Assembly (NCBI RefSeq): GCF_007004655.1
Contig: NZ_ML660092.1
Location: forward strand, 166,536-230,535
Origin: Exilibacterium tricleocarpae
GTDB taxonomy: Bacteria > Pseudomonadota > Gammaproteobacteria > Pseudomonadales > Cellvibrionaceae
Direction: 5' to 3'
Length of the DNA stretch: 64,000 bases
A model generated the notes under the pieces. That model worked only from the letters and a program-made list of their open reading frames with translations, did no database searches and was not told the origin of the DNA. The position numbers and the translations under genes are program-made. Each line of letters begins with the position of its first letter. Position 1 is the first letter of the stretch. Of the stretch, positions 18,066 to 26,769 are shown piece after piece.

Positions 18066-21000
18066 TTATTGACAGTTTGCCGGTCGGATCAGCTCCACAC
18101 CGGGCGGCAGGCTCGATGCCAGCGCATCCAGATCCACGCAGGCCAGGTTGTCATTGCCCGACAGTGAAATTAAGCGGATTTCCTCCGATTGGGCAATGGA
18201 CAACAGATCACTGATATTCACCAACTGGTTGTTATCCAGGTACAACTGCTCCAACTGGCGCGCTGCAATCAGACCCGTGGTGGTCGTCATGCCGTTGTCG
18301 CTGGCGTTGAGGTAATGCAGATTCTCTACCAGTGGCATCGACCAGTTGATATCGCCGCTGCCGGTGTTGGCGATATCCAGCCAGGTCAACGGCAGCTCGC
18401 TGAGCGTCTGCACAAGGACGTCGATGTTGGCGCTGAGCTGAATATCACTGAGGCCGACCCGTTGCAGCGCCGGGTTGTGGCGCAGGATTTCATTGAGTAG
18501 CCATAAATCGTCGACCGGTGTTTGGCCTTGATTTAAATTCAACGCCGTCAGTGCCCGCAACTCCCGCAACTCAAACAAACTGTGGACCCGGGTCTGGCTT
18601 AAGTCCAGGCGCTTGAGTGTATACGCCAGACCCTGCAGGGGGCCTATGGCTGTCAGGGGATTAACGCTGAGGTCCAGGGTGTGCAACCGGCTGAACTGGT
18701 CCAGCGGCACCGGTATTGCCTGCAGCCCGGTGTTGCCCAACTCGAGCGATACCAGGTTGGGGGAGAGATAACTGAACAGCGTCAGGGGATCGCTGAGCTG
18801 AAAGCCGTTAAAGCCCACCGCCGTCAGTTTCGGGTTATTGGCCAGTACCTGTTGCAGGACCCATTCCTGTTGCACCGGGTCCTCCGGTGCGCCGCTCCAG
18901 TCGATATCGTTTAACCGCAACTGACGCAGGGTTCGCAGCGGCAGGAGGTCCGGGAGATAATCCAACGTGGTGTCGCTGAGGTTGAGCACTTGCAGGGTGT
19001 CGGCCAATTCATACAGCGGACCCAGGTCGACGAGGGGGTTGCCGCTCAGATCGAGCGCCTGCAGTTGGCGGAACTCCATCAGGGGCACGGGCAGGCTCCG
19101 CAAGCCGGTGCGACTCAGCGCCAGGGATTCCAGATGGCGCGGCAGCGACTGAAACAGCGTTACCGGATCGCTGATAGTAAAACCGTTAAAGCCTACCTCG
19201 ATCAGATGAACATTCGCGCTCAACACCTGATTGAGCTGCTGCTCCAGTTGCAGCGGATCGATCAAGGGGTCCTGCAACTGCATATCGTTCAAGCGCAGGC
19301 GGCGCAATGCGGTCAGGTCGGTTAACGCCGGCCATTGACCGACGCGGGTGTCGCTGAGGTCCAGGACCTGCAGCGTTTGTCCCAGCGCGGTCAGGGGGCC
19401 CCATTGAATCAGTGTGTTGCCGCTTAAGTCGAGGACCTGCAGGTGTGTAAACTGCGCCAACGGCAGCGGGCCGGGGGCGCCGTTCAGCCAGGTGCGGCTT
19501 AATTCCAACGACACCAGGCCGCGCGGCAGATGGTTAAACAGCGTAACGACATCACTGATCGGCACGCCGTTAAAACCGACGGTGTGCAGCGCCGGGTTAT
19601 TGATCAGCACCTGGTGCAGGTGTTGCTCCAGTTGTTGCGGATTCACGAAGGGATCGTCGAGGTCGATGCTGTTCAAGCGCAGTTGTCGCAGTGCCCGCAG
19701 GCCCTGCAGGTCCGGCCAGTGCCGCAGGGTGGTATCGCTGAGGTCCAGCACCTGCAGGGTCTCCTCCAGACCGTGCAGCGGACCCAGGTCGCCGATCGGG
19801 TTGCCGCTCAGGTCGAGCACTTGCAGGCGGCTGAACTCGGCCAGCGGCACCGGCAGGGTGTGCAGGTTGGCCCGGCTTAACTCCAGCGACACCAGGTCGC
19901 GGGAGAGGTCCCGAAACAGCGTCAGGGGATCGCTGAGCTGAAAGCCGTTGAAGCCCACCGCCGTCAGTTTCGGGTTATTGGCCAGTACCTGCTGCAGGAC
20001 CCATTCCTGTTGCACCGGGTCCTCCGGTGGGCCGCTCCAGTCGATATCGTTTAACCGCAACTGACGCAGGGCTCGCAGCGGCAGGAGGTCCGGGAGGTAA
20101 TCCAAAGTGGTGTCGCTGAGGTTGAGCACTTGCAAGGTGTCGGCCAATTCATACAGCGGGCCCAGATCGACGAGGGGGTTGCCGCTCAGATCGAGCGCTT
20201 GCAGTTGGCGGAACTCCACCAGGGGCACGGGCAGGGTCTGCAAGCCGGTGCGACTCAGCGCCAGGGATTCCAGATGGCGCGGCAGCGATTGAAACAGCAT
20301 TACCGGATCGCTGATAGTAAAACCGTTAAAGCCTACCTCGATCAAATGAACATTTGCGTTCAACACTTGGTTGAGTTGCTGTTCCAGTTGCAGCGGATCG
20401 ATCAAGGGGTCCTGCAACTGCATATCGTTCAAGCGCAGGCGGCGCAATGCGGTCAGGTCGGTTAACGCCGGCCATTGATCGACGCGGGTGTCGCTGAGGT
20501 CCAGGACCTGCAGCGTTTGTCCCAGCGCGGTCAGGGGGCCCCATTGAATCAGTGTGTTGCCGCTTAAGTCGAGGACCTGCAGGTGTGTAAACTGCGCCAA
20601 CGGCAGCGGGCCGGGGGCGCCGTTCAGCCAGGTGCGGCTTAATTCCAACGACACCAGGCCGCGCGGCAGATGGTTAAACAGCGTAACGACATCACTGATC
20701 GGCACGCCGTTAAAACCGACGGTGTGCAGCGCCGGGTTATTGATCAGCACCTGGTGCAGGTGTTGCTCCAGTTGTTGCGGATTCACGAAGGGATCGTCGA
20801 GGTCGATGCTGTTCAAGCGCAGTTGTCGCAGTGCCCGCAGGCCCTGCAGGTCCGGCCAGTGCCGCAGGGTGGTATCGCTGAGGTCCAGCACCTGCAGGGT
20901 CTCCTCCAGACCGTGCAGCGGACCCAGGTCGCCGATCGGGTTGCCGCTCAGGTCGAGCACTTGCAGGCGGCTGAACTCGGCCAGCGGCACCGGCAGGGTG

Positions 21001-22004
21001 TGCAGGTTGGCCCGGCTTAACTCCAGCGACACCAGGTCGCGGGAGAGGTCCCGAAACAGCGTCAGGGGATCGCTGAGCTGAAAGCCGTTGAAGCCCACCG
21101 CCGTCAGTTTCGGGTTATTGGCCAGTACCTGCTGCAGGACCCATTCCTGTTGCACCGGGTCCTCCGGTGGGCCGCTCCAGTCGATATCGTTTAACCGCAA
21201 CTGACGCAGGGCTCGCAGCGGCAGGAGGTCCGGGAGGTAATCCAAAGTGGTGTCGCTGAGGTTGAGCACTTGCAAGGTGTCGGCCAATTCATACAGCGGA
21301 CCCAGATCGACGAGGGGGTTGCCGCTCAGATCGAGCGCTTGCAGTTGGCGGAACTCCACCAGGGGCACGGGCAGGGTCTGCAAGCCGGTGCGACTCAGCG
21401 CCAGAGACGCCAGGGTGCGCGGCAGCGACTGAAACAGCGTTACCGGATCGCTGATACGGAACCCGTTGAGCCCAAGCCACGCAAGCCCCTGGTTGTTGCC
21501 CACTATACGGTTGAGGGACTGTTCTATTTGATAATTGTCCAAGGAAGGATCGGTTATTTGGGTGTCGTTCAATAACAGGCGGACCAACCGATGCAGTCTT
21601 TCCAATTCATAAAGGTTCGACAAGGTGGCGCCACTCAAAATGACTTCTCTGAGTGTATGCTCCAGGCCCGCTAGCGAGCCCAGATCGGCCAGTGGGTTAT
21701 CACTCAAATCCAACTTGACCAGGTTGGGTAGCTGATCCAAACCAAAGGCAGCGGCAATACCGCGATCCGGACAGATCAATTGATCCACATCTTCCGCCCA
21801 CTGCCAACCTTGCGCGACCACCTGCTCCTGAAAGCACGCCTGTAGTTGCGGGTCCGGGAATTGCGGCAGCGGGGCGCGGGCCCCCGCCTGGGCATTGCAG
21901 GCGGCGAACAACACAGTGCAGCCCAGTATCCTGGTCAGAGTGTCAGTGAGCGTACGATGTTGCAAATGAGTAAGCAGGTTCTTTACTGGCTGTGTTGAAA
22001 ACAT
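18066..22004 (-). CDS. Giant secreted leucine-rich-repeat protein with nested tandem duplications
   Basis: A 1312-residue exported protein. The signal peptide ends near NAQA|GARAP (about 41); an LFAAC sequence nearby is a poorer lipobox. A short cap with two Cys (LQACFQ, LICPDRG) precedes the repeats, and Cys residues recur at the C-terminus. The body consists of about eight modules of ~127 residues, each with roughly five LRRs (LQVLDLSGNPL, LRQLRLND, VGFNGFxISDPVTLF). Three modules make a 380-residue super-unit repeated almost identically. Such LRR surfaces usually bind protein or glycan. The partner is unknown and no enzyme domain is visible. It lies alone on the minus strand next to msrB. 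Confidence 0.9.
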   Translation of the reverse strand: MFSTQPVKNLLTHLQHRTLTDTLTRILGCTVLFAACNAQAGARAPLPQFPDPQLQACFQEQVVAQGWQWAEDVDQLICPDRGIAAAFGLDQLPNLVKLDLSDNPLADLGSLAGLEHTLREVILSGATLSNLYELERLHRLVRLLLNDTQITDPSLDNYQIEQSLNRIVGNNQGLAWLGLNGFRISDPVTLFQSLPRTLASLALSRTGLQTLPVPLVEFRQLQALDLSGNPLVDLGPLYELADTLQVLNLSDTTLDYLPDLLPLRALRQLRLNDIDWSGPPEDPVQQEWVLQQVLANNPKLTAVGFNGFQLSDPLTLFRDLSRDLVSLELSRANLHTLPVPLAEFSRLQVLDLSGNPIGDLGPLHGLEETLQVLDLSDTTLRHWPDLQGLRALRQLRLNSIDLDDPFVNPQQLEQHLHQVLINNPALHTVGFNGVPISDVVTLFNHLPRGLVSLELSRTWLNGAPGPLPLAQFTHLQVLDLSGNTLIQWGPLTALGQTLQVLDLSDTRVDQWPALTDLTALRRLRLNDMQLQDPLIDPLQLEQQLNQVLNANVHLIEVGFNGFTISDPVMLFQSLPRHLESLALSRTGLQTLPVPLVEFRQLQALDLSGNPLVDLGPLYELADTLQVLNLSDTTLDYLPDLLPLRALRQLRLNDIDWSGPPEDPVQQEWVLQQVLANNPKLTAVGFNGFQLSDPLTLFRDLSRDLVSLELSRANLHTLPVPLAEFSRLQVLDLSGNPIGDLGPLHGLEETLQVLDLSDTTLRHWPDLQGLRALRQLRLNSIDLDDPFVNPQQLEQHLHQVLINNPALHTVGFNGVPISDVVTLFNHLPRGLVSLELSRTWLNGAPGPLPLAQFTHLQVLDLSGNTLIQWGPLTALGQTLQVLDLSDTRVGQWPALTDLTALRRLRLNDMQLQDPLIDPLQLEQQLNQVLSANVHLIEVGFNGFTISDPVTLFQSLPRHLESLALSRTGLRSLPVPLMEFRQLQALDLSGNPLVDLGPLYELADTLQVLNLSDTTLDYLPDLLPLRTLRQLRLNDIDWSGAPEDPVQQEWVLQQVLANNPKLTAVGFNGFQLSDPLTLFSYLSPNLVSLELGNTGLQAIPVPLDQFSRLHTLDLSVNPLTAIGPLQGLAYTLKRLDLSQTRVHSLFELRELRALTALNLNQGQTPVDDLWLLNEILRHNPALQRVGLSDIQLSANIDVLVQTLSELPLTWLDIANTGSGDINWSMPLVENLHYLNASDNGMTTTTGLIAARQLEQLYLDNNQLVNISDLLSIAQSEEIRLISLSGNDNLACVDLDALASSLPPGVELIRPANCQ
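18781..21405 (-). repeat. 1140-bp near-identical tandem repeat inside the LRR gene
   Basis: Bases repeat with an exact period of 1140 bp (380 codons): copy I about 20266-21405, copy II about 19126-20265, partial copy III about 18781-19125. Long stretches (for example 19385-19960 against 20525-21100) appear identical, including silent sites, which points to recent duplication or gene conversion. Outside these limits the modules are diverged, so an older 127-residue repeat underlies the recent one. Confidence 0.95.
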
Positions 22005-22317
22005 GGCGGCATTCTCCTTATTGTTCGCCTAGTGATACAAGCCTTATTGATTGTGTGAGAGGACACTGTTTGATATCTGCCGGGCCACCATAGCATCAGT
22101 GTTATTCGCCTCTCTGCCGCCTCTCTGCGGCCGGCAGTTGCAAACAGTTTCAAGCAATTTGAGGAGTTTTCGAACGTTGTGCTTTACAGCTCGATGCACT
22201 GACGTCGAGCCGGAATAACATCACAATTTTGAGGGCCGATCAAATATATTTTGCTGTTATGTATGTTTCACAATAGCATTAACAGGTAAGAAGTTTTATC
22301 CACAATATTTTCTGCGC

Positions 22318-22338
22318 AGTGAAAAAAATATTTTCACT
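22318..22338 (-). terminator. AT-rich hairpin after darP; spacer before the LRR gene
   Basis: AGTGAAAA-AAATA-TTTTCACT (22318-22325 with 22331-22338) is a perfect 8-bp stem just past the darP stop, possibly its terminator. The rest of the 343-bp spacer 22005-22347 is AT-rich and must hold the LRR-gene promoter, but no clear -35/-10 pair was found. Confidence 0.35.
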
Positions 22339-22347
22339 TGACAAAAA

Positions 22348-22866
22348 TTACATCTCCCCGATCACTTCCAGTAAGTAGCGAAAGAGCTTGCGCGCCTGCG
22401 CGGGTGGCTTATTGTGCGCCTTTTCCTTGCTCGCGCCACGTACCAACTGGCGCAGGTGTTGGCTGTCGCCGTGGGGATATTCCTGTAAAAAAACAGTCAC
22501 TGCGGGATTACCCTCGGCGATCAGTCGGTCCCGCCATTGCTCTGTCAGGTGTTGCCGGCGTATGTGGTGATGGTTTTTTTCCATCAGTGCTTTATATGCA
22601 CTGTCGATTGCCGTGACATCGGTGTTGCGCATAAGCTTGCCGATAAACTGCAGTTGCCGGCGCTTACCCTCGCGGTGTCTGATCCTGCGCGCCTGGTGAA
22701 TGGCCTCGGCCAACTCGCCTTCGAGCGGAATCTGCGCCAACTGCTTGTCGCTGAGGCCAACCAGGGCGGTACCCAGGTCTTGCAGAGCCTGCATTTCTTT
22801 TTTGAGCTGGGTTTTACTTTTCGGTTGTGTCTCTTCGGCAGAGAATTCGTCGTTATTGCTGGACAT
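22348..22866 (-). CDS. darP: Ribosome-associated protein DarP (YjgA, DUF615)
   Basis: A 172-residue helical, charged protein with the family marks KTQLKKEMQALQDLG (about 18-32), RRIRHREGKRRQLQFIGKLMR (split around residue 70) and the C-terminal KLFRYLLEVI. DarP/YjgA binds the 50S subunit late in assembly. In Pseudomonas the gene sits between tldD and pmbA; neither flanks it here. It ends 343 bp upstream of the LRR gene. Confidence 0.92.
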   Translation of the reverse strand: MSSNNDEFSAEETQPKSKTQLKKEMQALQDLGTALVGLSDKQLAQIPLEGELAEAIHQARRIRHREGKRRQLQFIGKLMRNTDVTAIDSAYKALMEKNHHHIRRQHLTEQWRDRLIAEGNPAVTVFLQEYPHGDSQHLRQLVRGASKEKAHNKPPAQARKLFRYLLEVIGEM

Positions 22867-22962
22867 AGTTATCGCTGGGTCTGGTTATCGTTGAATATAG
22901 CTGTCTTTGGGTATGATGATCGTCGCTTACAGGCGCAGCCGCTTGGCAACGGTCCGTTTTGA

Positions 22963-24327
22963 TCAGGCGTAAAAATAGGTGGCCAGGCCCAGGAAGGCCA
23001 GAAAACCCACTACATCGGTCACCGTGGTCAGGGCGACGCCGCCGGCCAGGGCCGGGTCGACTTTGACACTCTTCAACAACACCGGCAACAAGGCGCCGGC
23101 CAGCGCCGCAGTGAGGATATTGATAACCATGGCGGCGGCGATAATAACGGCGATCGTGTAGTCCTCGAACCATACCGACACCACCACTCCCATGACCAGG
23201 GCCCAGAGCAAACCGTTGATCATGCCGGCGGAGAACTCCCGGGACAACAGCCAGCGCAGGTTGTTGCGGCCGATTTGCCCGAGGGCCATGCCGCGGATCA
23301 CCACGGTCAGGGTCTGGCTGCCGGCGACGCCGCCCATGCTGGCGACAATCGGCATCAGGATGGCCAGCGCCACCACTTTATCGATGGTCTCCTCGAAGAT
23401 ATTGATGACCGCCGAGGCGATAATGGCGGTGATCAGGTTCACACCGAGCCAGATCGCCCGGCGCGGCGTGGTGCGCATCAGCGGGGCAAACGTATCTTCT
23501 TCCTCGTCCAGCCCCGCCAGGCTCATCAACGAGTGATCGGCGTCTTCGCGGATCACATCGACGACATCGTCGATGGTAATGCGCCCGAGCAGTTTGCCGC
23601 CGGCGTCGACCACCGGTGCCGACACCCAGTCGTGGCGCTCGAACAGGCTGGCGACTTCGCTGTCGGCCAGGGTGGCGGGAATGGCTTCGGCTTCGGTATC
23701 CATAATTTCCCGCACCGTCACGCCGGGGTCGGTGGTGAGCAGTTTGCCGAGCGGCAACAGGCCCAAAAACTCATCCTGGCGGTTGACCACGATCAGGCTG
23801 TCGGTGGACTCGGGTATTTCGTCGTGACGGCGCAGATAACGCAGCACGACATCCAGCGTGAGGCGCGGGCGAACGGTGATGGTATCGGTGTTCATCAGGC
23901 CGCCGGCGGTATCCTCGGCGTAGGTGAGCACTGATTCCACCCGCCGGCGGTCCTGGTCGCTCATGGCCGACAGCACTTCCTGAATGACCTGGTCGGGCAA
24001 CTGCTGCAGAATATCGGCGATATCGTCGGTATCCATACCCTCGGTAATTTCCACCACCTCCTGGGTGTCCATATGCCGCAGGAACTGACTCTGCACATCG
24101 TCAGACAACTCCTGCAATACTTCGCCTTCGATCTCGCGGTCGACAAGGCGCCACAGGGCGCGGCGGGTTTGCGGGGGAGAGGATTCCAGCAGGTGAGCGA
24201 TCTTAACCGGTGTCAGACCGTTCAGCATGCGTCTGACTTGTTTGAAAGTACCGCTGTCCAATGCTTCGTAAAGCTCGCCGAGTTGGGCCTGGGTCTGGGC
24301 GTGCAATTGTTCGGCGGATGGTTGCAT
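22963..24327 (-). CDS. mgtE: Magnesium transporter MgtE
   Basis: A 454-residue Mg2+ channel. It has an N-terminal superhelical domain (about 20-125, with ESSPPQTRRALWRLVD), a CBS pair (about 135-255, GGLMNTDTI and GRITIDDVVDVIREDAD) and five membrane helices from about 285 to the end (GVNLITAIIASAV; ILMPIVASMGGVAGSQTLTV). In the family the CBS and N domains sense internal Mg2+ and close the pore. It lies between darP and npr on the minus strand; pmbA, expected beside darP, is absent. Confidence 0.95.
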   Translation of the reverse strand: MQPSAEQLHAQTQAQLGELYEALDSGTFKQVRRMLNGLTPVKIAHLLESSPPQTRRALWRLVDREIEGEVLQELSDDVQSQFLRHMDTQEVVEITEGMDTDDIADILQQLPDQVIQEVLSAMSDQDRRRVESVLTYAEDTAGGLMNTDTITVRPRLTLDVVLRYLRRHDEIPESTDSLIVVNRQDEFLGLLPLGKLLTTDPGVTVREIMDTEAEAIPATLADSEVASLFERHDWVSAPVVDAGGKLLGRITIDDVVDVIREDADHSLMSLAGLDEEEDTFAPLMRTTPRRAIWLGVNLITAIIASAVINIFEETIDKVVALAILMPIVASMGGVAGSQTLTVVIRGMALGQIGRNNLRWLLSREFSAGMINGLLWALVMGVVVSVWFEDYTIAVIIAAAMVINILTAALAGALLPVLLKSVKVDPALAGGVALTTVTDVVGFLAFLGLATYFYA

Positions 24328-24403
24328 GGGCGATCGATCGTCGGCGGTGGCGGTGCCCGTAGTTTACTTGGGCGCGGTGGTTTATTCTAGGCGCCGGCGC
24401 TGT

Positions 24404-24673
24404 TTACTCGCCTTCACCGAAGCGGTCGCCGATAAGGCTTGCCAGCGCCTCCCAGGCGGCCTGTTCGTCGTGGCCGTCGATAGTCAGTTCCAGTTCGGTG
24501 CCCTGGCAGGCGGCCAGCAACATCAGCGACATAACGCTCTTGCCGTCGACCATTTTACCGTCCATACCCGCTTCGATCCGGCTGCTGAAGCGGCCGGCCT
24601 CGCCGGCGAACTTGGCAGCGGCCCGCGCGTGCAGGCCCAGCTTGTTGATAATGGTAATACGCTGTTTGATCAT
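24404..24673 (-). CDS. ptsO: Nitrogen-PTS phosphocarrier NPr (HPr family)
   Basis: An 89-residue HPr-like protein. The phospho-accepting His15 lies in GLHARAAA and Ser46 in GKSVMSLM. Together with EIIA-Ntr (ptsN, same strand) it forms the nitrogen PTS relay regulating potassium uptake, carbon/nitrogen balance and, in some bacteria, RapZ. It lies downstream of rapZ, as in the usual rpoN-hpf-ptsN-rapZ-npr cluster. The spacer from rapZ is enlarged by repeats. Confidence 0.95.
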   Translation of the reverse strand: MIKQRITIINKLGLHARAAAKFAGEAGRFSSRIEAGMDGKMVDGKSVMSLMLLAACQGTELELTIDGHDEQAAWEALASLIGDRFGEGE

Positions 24674-24684
24674 GTGGTTCCTGT

Positions 24685-24850
24685 AACCGGGCCGCGCCGA
24701 TTGTTAACCGGACTGCGCCGATTGCTAAGCGGACCGCGCCGACTGTGTTTTTGCGCCGACCGTTTTTACGACGGCTGTTTCTACACCGACTGTTTCTGTT
24801 CCGACTGTCTCTGTTCCGACTATTTCTGTTCCGACTATTTCTGTTCCGAC
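24685..24850. repeat. Short tandem repeats between rapZ and npr
   Basis: At 24786-24850 there are four 15-base units of type CCGACTGTTTCTGTT plus a partial fifth. Just before, at about 24685-24750, is a degenerate ~20-base repeat built around GCGCCGATTG. The array fills nearly all of the 181-bp gap between the two genes and so would be transcribed in the rpoN-npr unit. Confidence 0.85.
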
Positions 24851-24854
24851 AACG

Positions 24855-25721
24855 TTAGGGTTGTTGGTTGAGTTCCCGGTGGCGAACCAACACATTGCCC
24901 TGCTGCTCGGAAAACAGTTTACCCAGTTGTTCAACCAGGTAGACCGAGCGGTGTTGGCCCCCGGTGCAACCGATGGCGATAGTGATATAGCTGCGGTTGT
25001 TGGCCTCGAAGTGGGGTAGCCAGCGGTTGAGATAGGCGCTGATATCGGCCTGCATATCCGCTACCAGCGGATGTTCCTCCAGGAATGCAATAACTTCGCT
25101 ATCGCAGCCGGTGAGCGAGCGCAGTTGGGGTTTCCAGTAAGGGTTGGGCAGGCAGCGAACGTCGAATACCAGATCGGCGTCCACCGGCACGCCGCGCTTA
25201 AACCCGAACGACTCGAACAACACCGCCATACCGTTGGGGTCGGTGCCGACGATGCGTGTTTTGACCAGATCGCGCAGTTGATGCAGGGTCAGGTTGCTGG
25301 TGTCGATCACCAGGTCTGCCACATCGACGATAGGTTCCAACAGGCGCCGCTCAGTGGCAATGGCCTCGCGCAGGTCGGTGGACTCATCGCTCAACGGGTG
25401 TTTGCGGCGCGTCTCGCTGAAACGCTGGATCAGCGTCGGGCTGCGCGCATCGAGAAACAGCACCTCCACCGTTAGCCCGGGTTGCCTGGTGTCGGCGATA
25501 AGCTGAGGAAATTTTTGCAGGTCGCTCCAGGTGTTGCGGGCATCGATACTGACGGCAAAGCGCAGGTCCTCGGCCCGCTCCCGCTGATTGACCTCCTCGA
25601 TCAGCGCCGGCAGCAGGCTGGCGGGCAGATTGTCGACGCAGTTAAAACCTACATCTTCGAGTACGTGAAGAGCAGTACTCTTGCCTGAACCGGAACGTCC
25701 CGAAATCACCACCAAACGCAT
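24855..25721 (-). CDS. rapZ: RNase adaptor protein RapZ
   Basis: A 288-residue P-loop protein with Walker A SGRSGSGKST (7-16), a second nucleotide motif near SIDARN (about 59-64) and the C-terminal RNA-binding part with GCTGGQHRSVYLVEQL (about 250-265). In enterobacteria RapZ delivers the sRNA GlmZ to RNase E and controls glucosamine-6-phosphate synthesis. Whether that pathway exists here is unknown. Standard position between ptsN and npr. Confidence 0.95.
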   Translation of the reverse strand: MRLVVISGRSGSGKSTALHVLEDVGFNCVDNLPASLLPALIEEVNQRERAEDLRFAVSIDARNTWSDLQKFPQLIADTRQPGLTVEVLFLDARSPTLIQRFSETRRKHPLSDESTDLREAIATERRLLEPIVDVADLVIDTSNLTLHQLRDLVKTRIVGTDPNGMAVLFESFGFKRGVPVDADLVFDVRCLPNPYWKPQLRSLTGCDSEVIAFLEEHPLVADMQADISAYLNRWLPHFEANNRSYITIAIGCTGGQHRSVYLVEQLGKLFSEQQGNVLVRHRELNQQP

Positions 25722-25919
25722 GTCGTCGATTTCCTGTCGCTATATTTGTTGTCGGATATGCCAGCCGGGCCGGCAAAAAAATACCGTAGTTTACCCCGGT
25801 GACAGTTGTATGACGGCAGTCTCCTTTTGCCCGGTTTCTGTCTATTACCGGATGTCTACTGATACGGGTGTCTGTCAATAATAGATGCTTACTTACCGGG
25901 CATCCGCCCGATTGGTCTC

Positions 25920-26372
25920 TTACCAGGCCTCAAGCGCCGCTTGATACAGTGCCTGATCGGTCTCAGCCCGGCGCAGCCTGTTGCAGTAGTCCCGATTGCT
26001 AAGTCGCTCCGCCAACGCCGCCAGGGTCTGCAGGTGCGCCTCCTGAGCCTCCTCGGGAACCAGTAGCACAAAGACGATATCCACCGGTTCGTTGTCGATG
26101 GCGTCGTAGTCGACCGGCTTTGCCAGCGTGATCAGCCCGCCCACGGTGCCGGTGCAGTTTTCGATGCGGCAGTGGGGAATCGCTATGCCCTTGCCGATTC
26201 CCGTCGAGCCCAGACGCTCTCTGGCGATCAGGTGACCGAACAGGTCGCGGGTGCCGAGCATGGGCAGGTCCCGGCTCATAAGTCCGGCCAGCGCTTCGAG
26301 AACCCGCTTTTTGCTGATGCCTGCAACCCGGCACTGGGTGCGGCGGGGCGCGAGAATGGACTCTATCTGCAT
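25920..26372 (-). CDS. ptsN: Nitrogen-regulatory PTS EIIA component
   Basis: A 150-residue EIIA-Ntr with the phosphorylated His67 in GIAIPHCRI. The ATG at 26372 (MQIESILAP) matches the family; a further-upstream TTG at 26393 would add seven residues without support. It accepts phosphate from NPr and regulates targets by binding. It lies between hpf and rapZ. Confidence 0.94.
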   Translation of the reverse strand: MQIESILAPRRTQCRVAGISKKRVLEALAGLMSRDLPMLGTRDLFGHLIARERLGSTGIGKGIAIPHCRIENCTGTVGGLITLAKPVDYDAIDNEPVDIVFVLLVPEEAQEAHLQTLAALAERLSNRDYCNRLRRAETDQALYQAALEAW

Positions 26373-26405
26373 ACGGTTGCCACTAGGTTGCAAATAATGG
26401 TACTG

Positions 26406-26696
26406 CTAACGATGGTTGCGTAGTTTTTCTTTGTGCTTGATCAATTGGCGATCGAGCTTGTCGGCCAGCATATCGATGGCGGCATACATATCTTCGGACT
26501 CTGAGTTGGCGAAAAACTCTTTACCACTGACATGTACCGACGCCTCGGCTTTCTGTATCAGTTTATCAACAGAGAGGATGACATTGGTACTGGTTATGCG
26601 GTCGTGGTGTCTACTCAGCTTTTCCAGCCGGTTATTGACATAGTCGTTCAACGCGGGGGTAACGTCGATATGGTGTCCGCTGATGGTGATATGCAT
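26406..26696 (-). CDS. hpf: Ribosome hibernation promoting factor (short form)
   Basis: A 96-residue HPF/YfiA protein (ITISGHHIDVTPALNDYVN at the start, MYAAIDMLADKLDRQLIKHK near the end). It binds the 30S decoding site and favours 100S ribosome dimers in stationary phase. It is the short gammaproteobacterial form, lacking the C-terminal dimerisation domain of long HPF. Follows rpoN by 73 bp. Confidence 0.95.
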   Translation of the reverse strand: MHITISGHHIDVTPALNDYVNNRLEKLSRHHDRITSTNVILSVDKLIQKAEASVHVSGKEFFANSESEDMYAAIDMLADKLDRQLIKHKEKLRNHR

Positions 26697-26769
26697 GCGC
26701 AGTTCCTCTTGTCTTTGGCACGGATGAAATCATCACCGGTGGTTGCCAACCGGCCACCGGTGTTGTCTG

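Noticed and set aside
19414..21081. Identical plus-strand frames within the LRR gene
   Set aside because: They are antisense images of the repeated LRR coding sequence, not genes.
24725..24934. A minus-strand frame reading as VGTETVGTEI-type repeats
   Set aside because: It is the translation of the 15-bp spacer array and overlaps the end of rapZ in another frame; no start signal.
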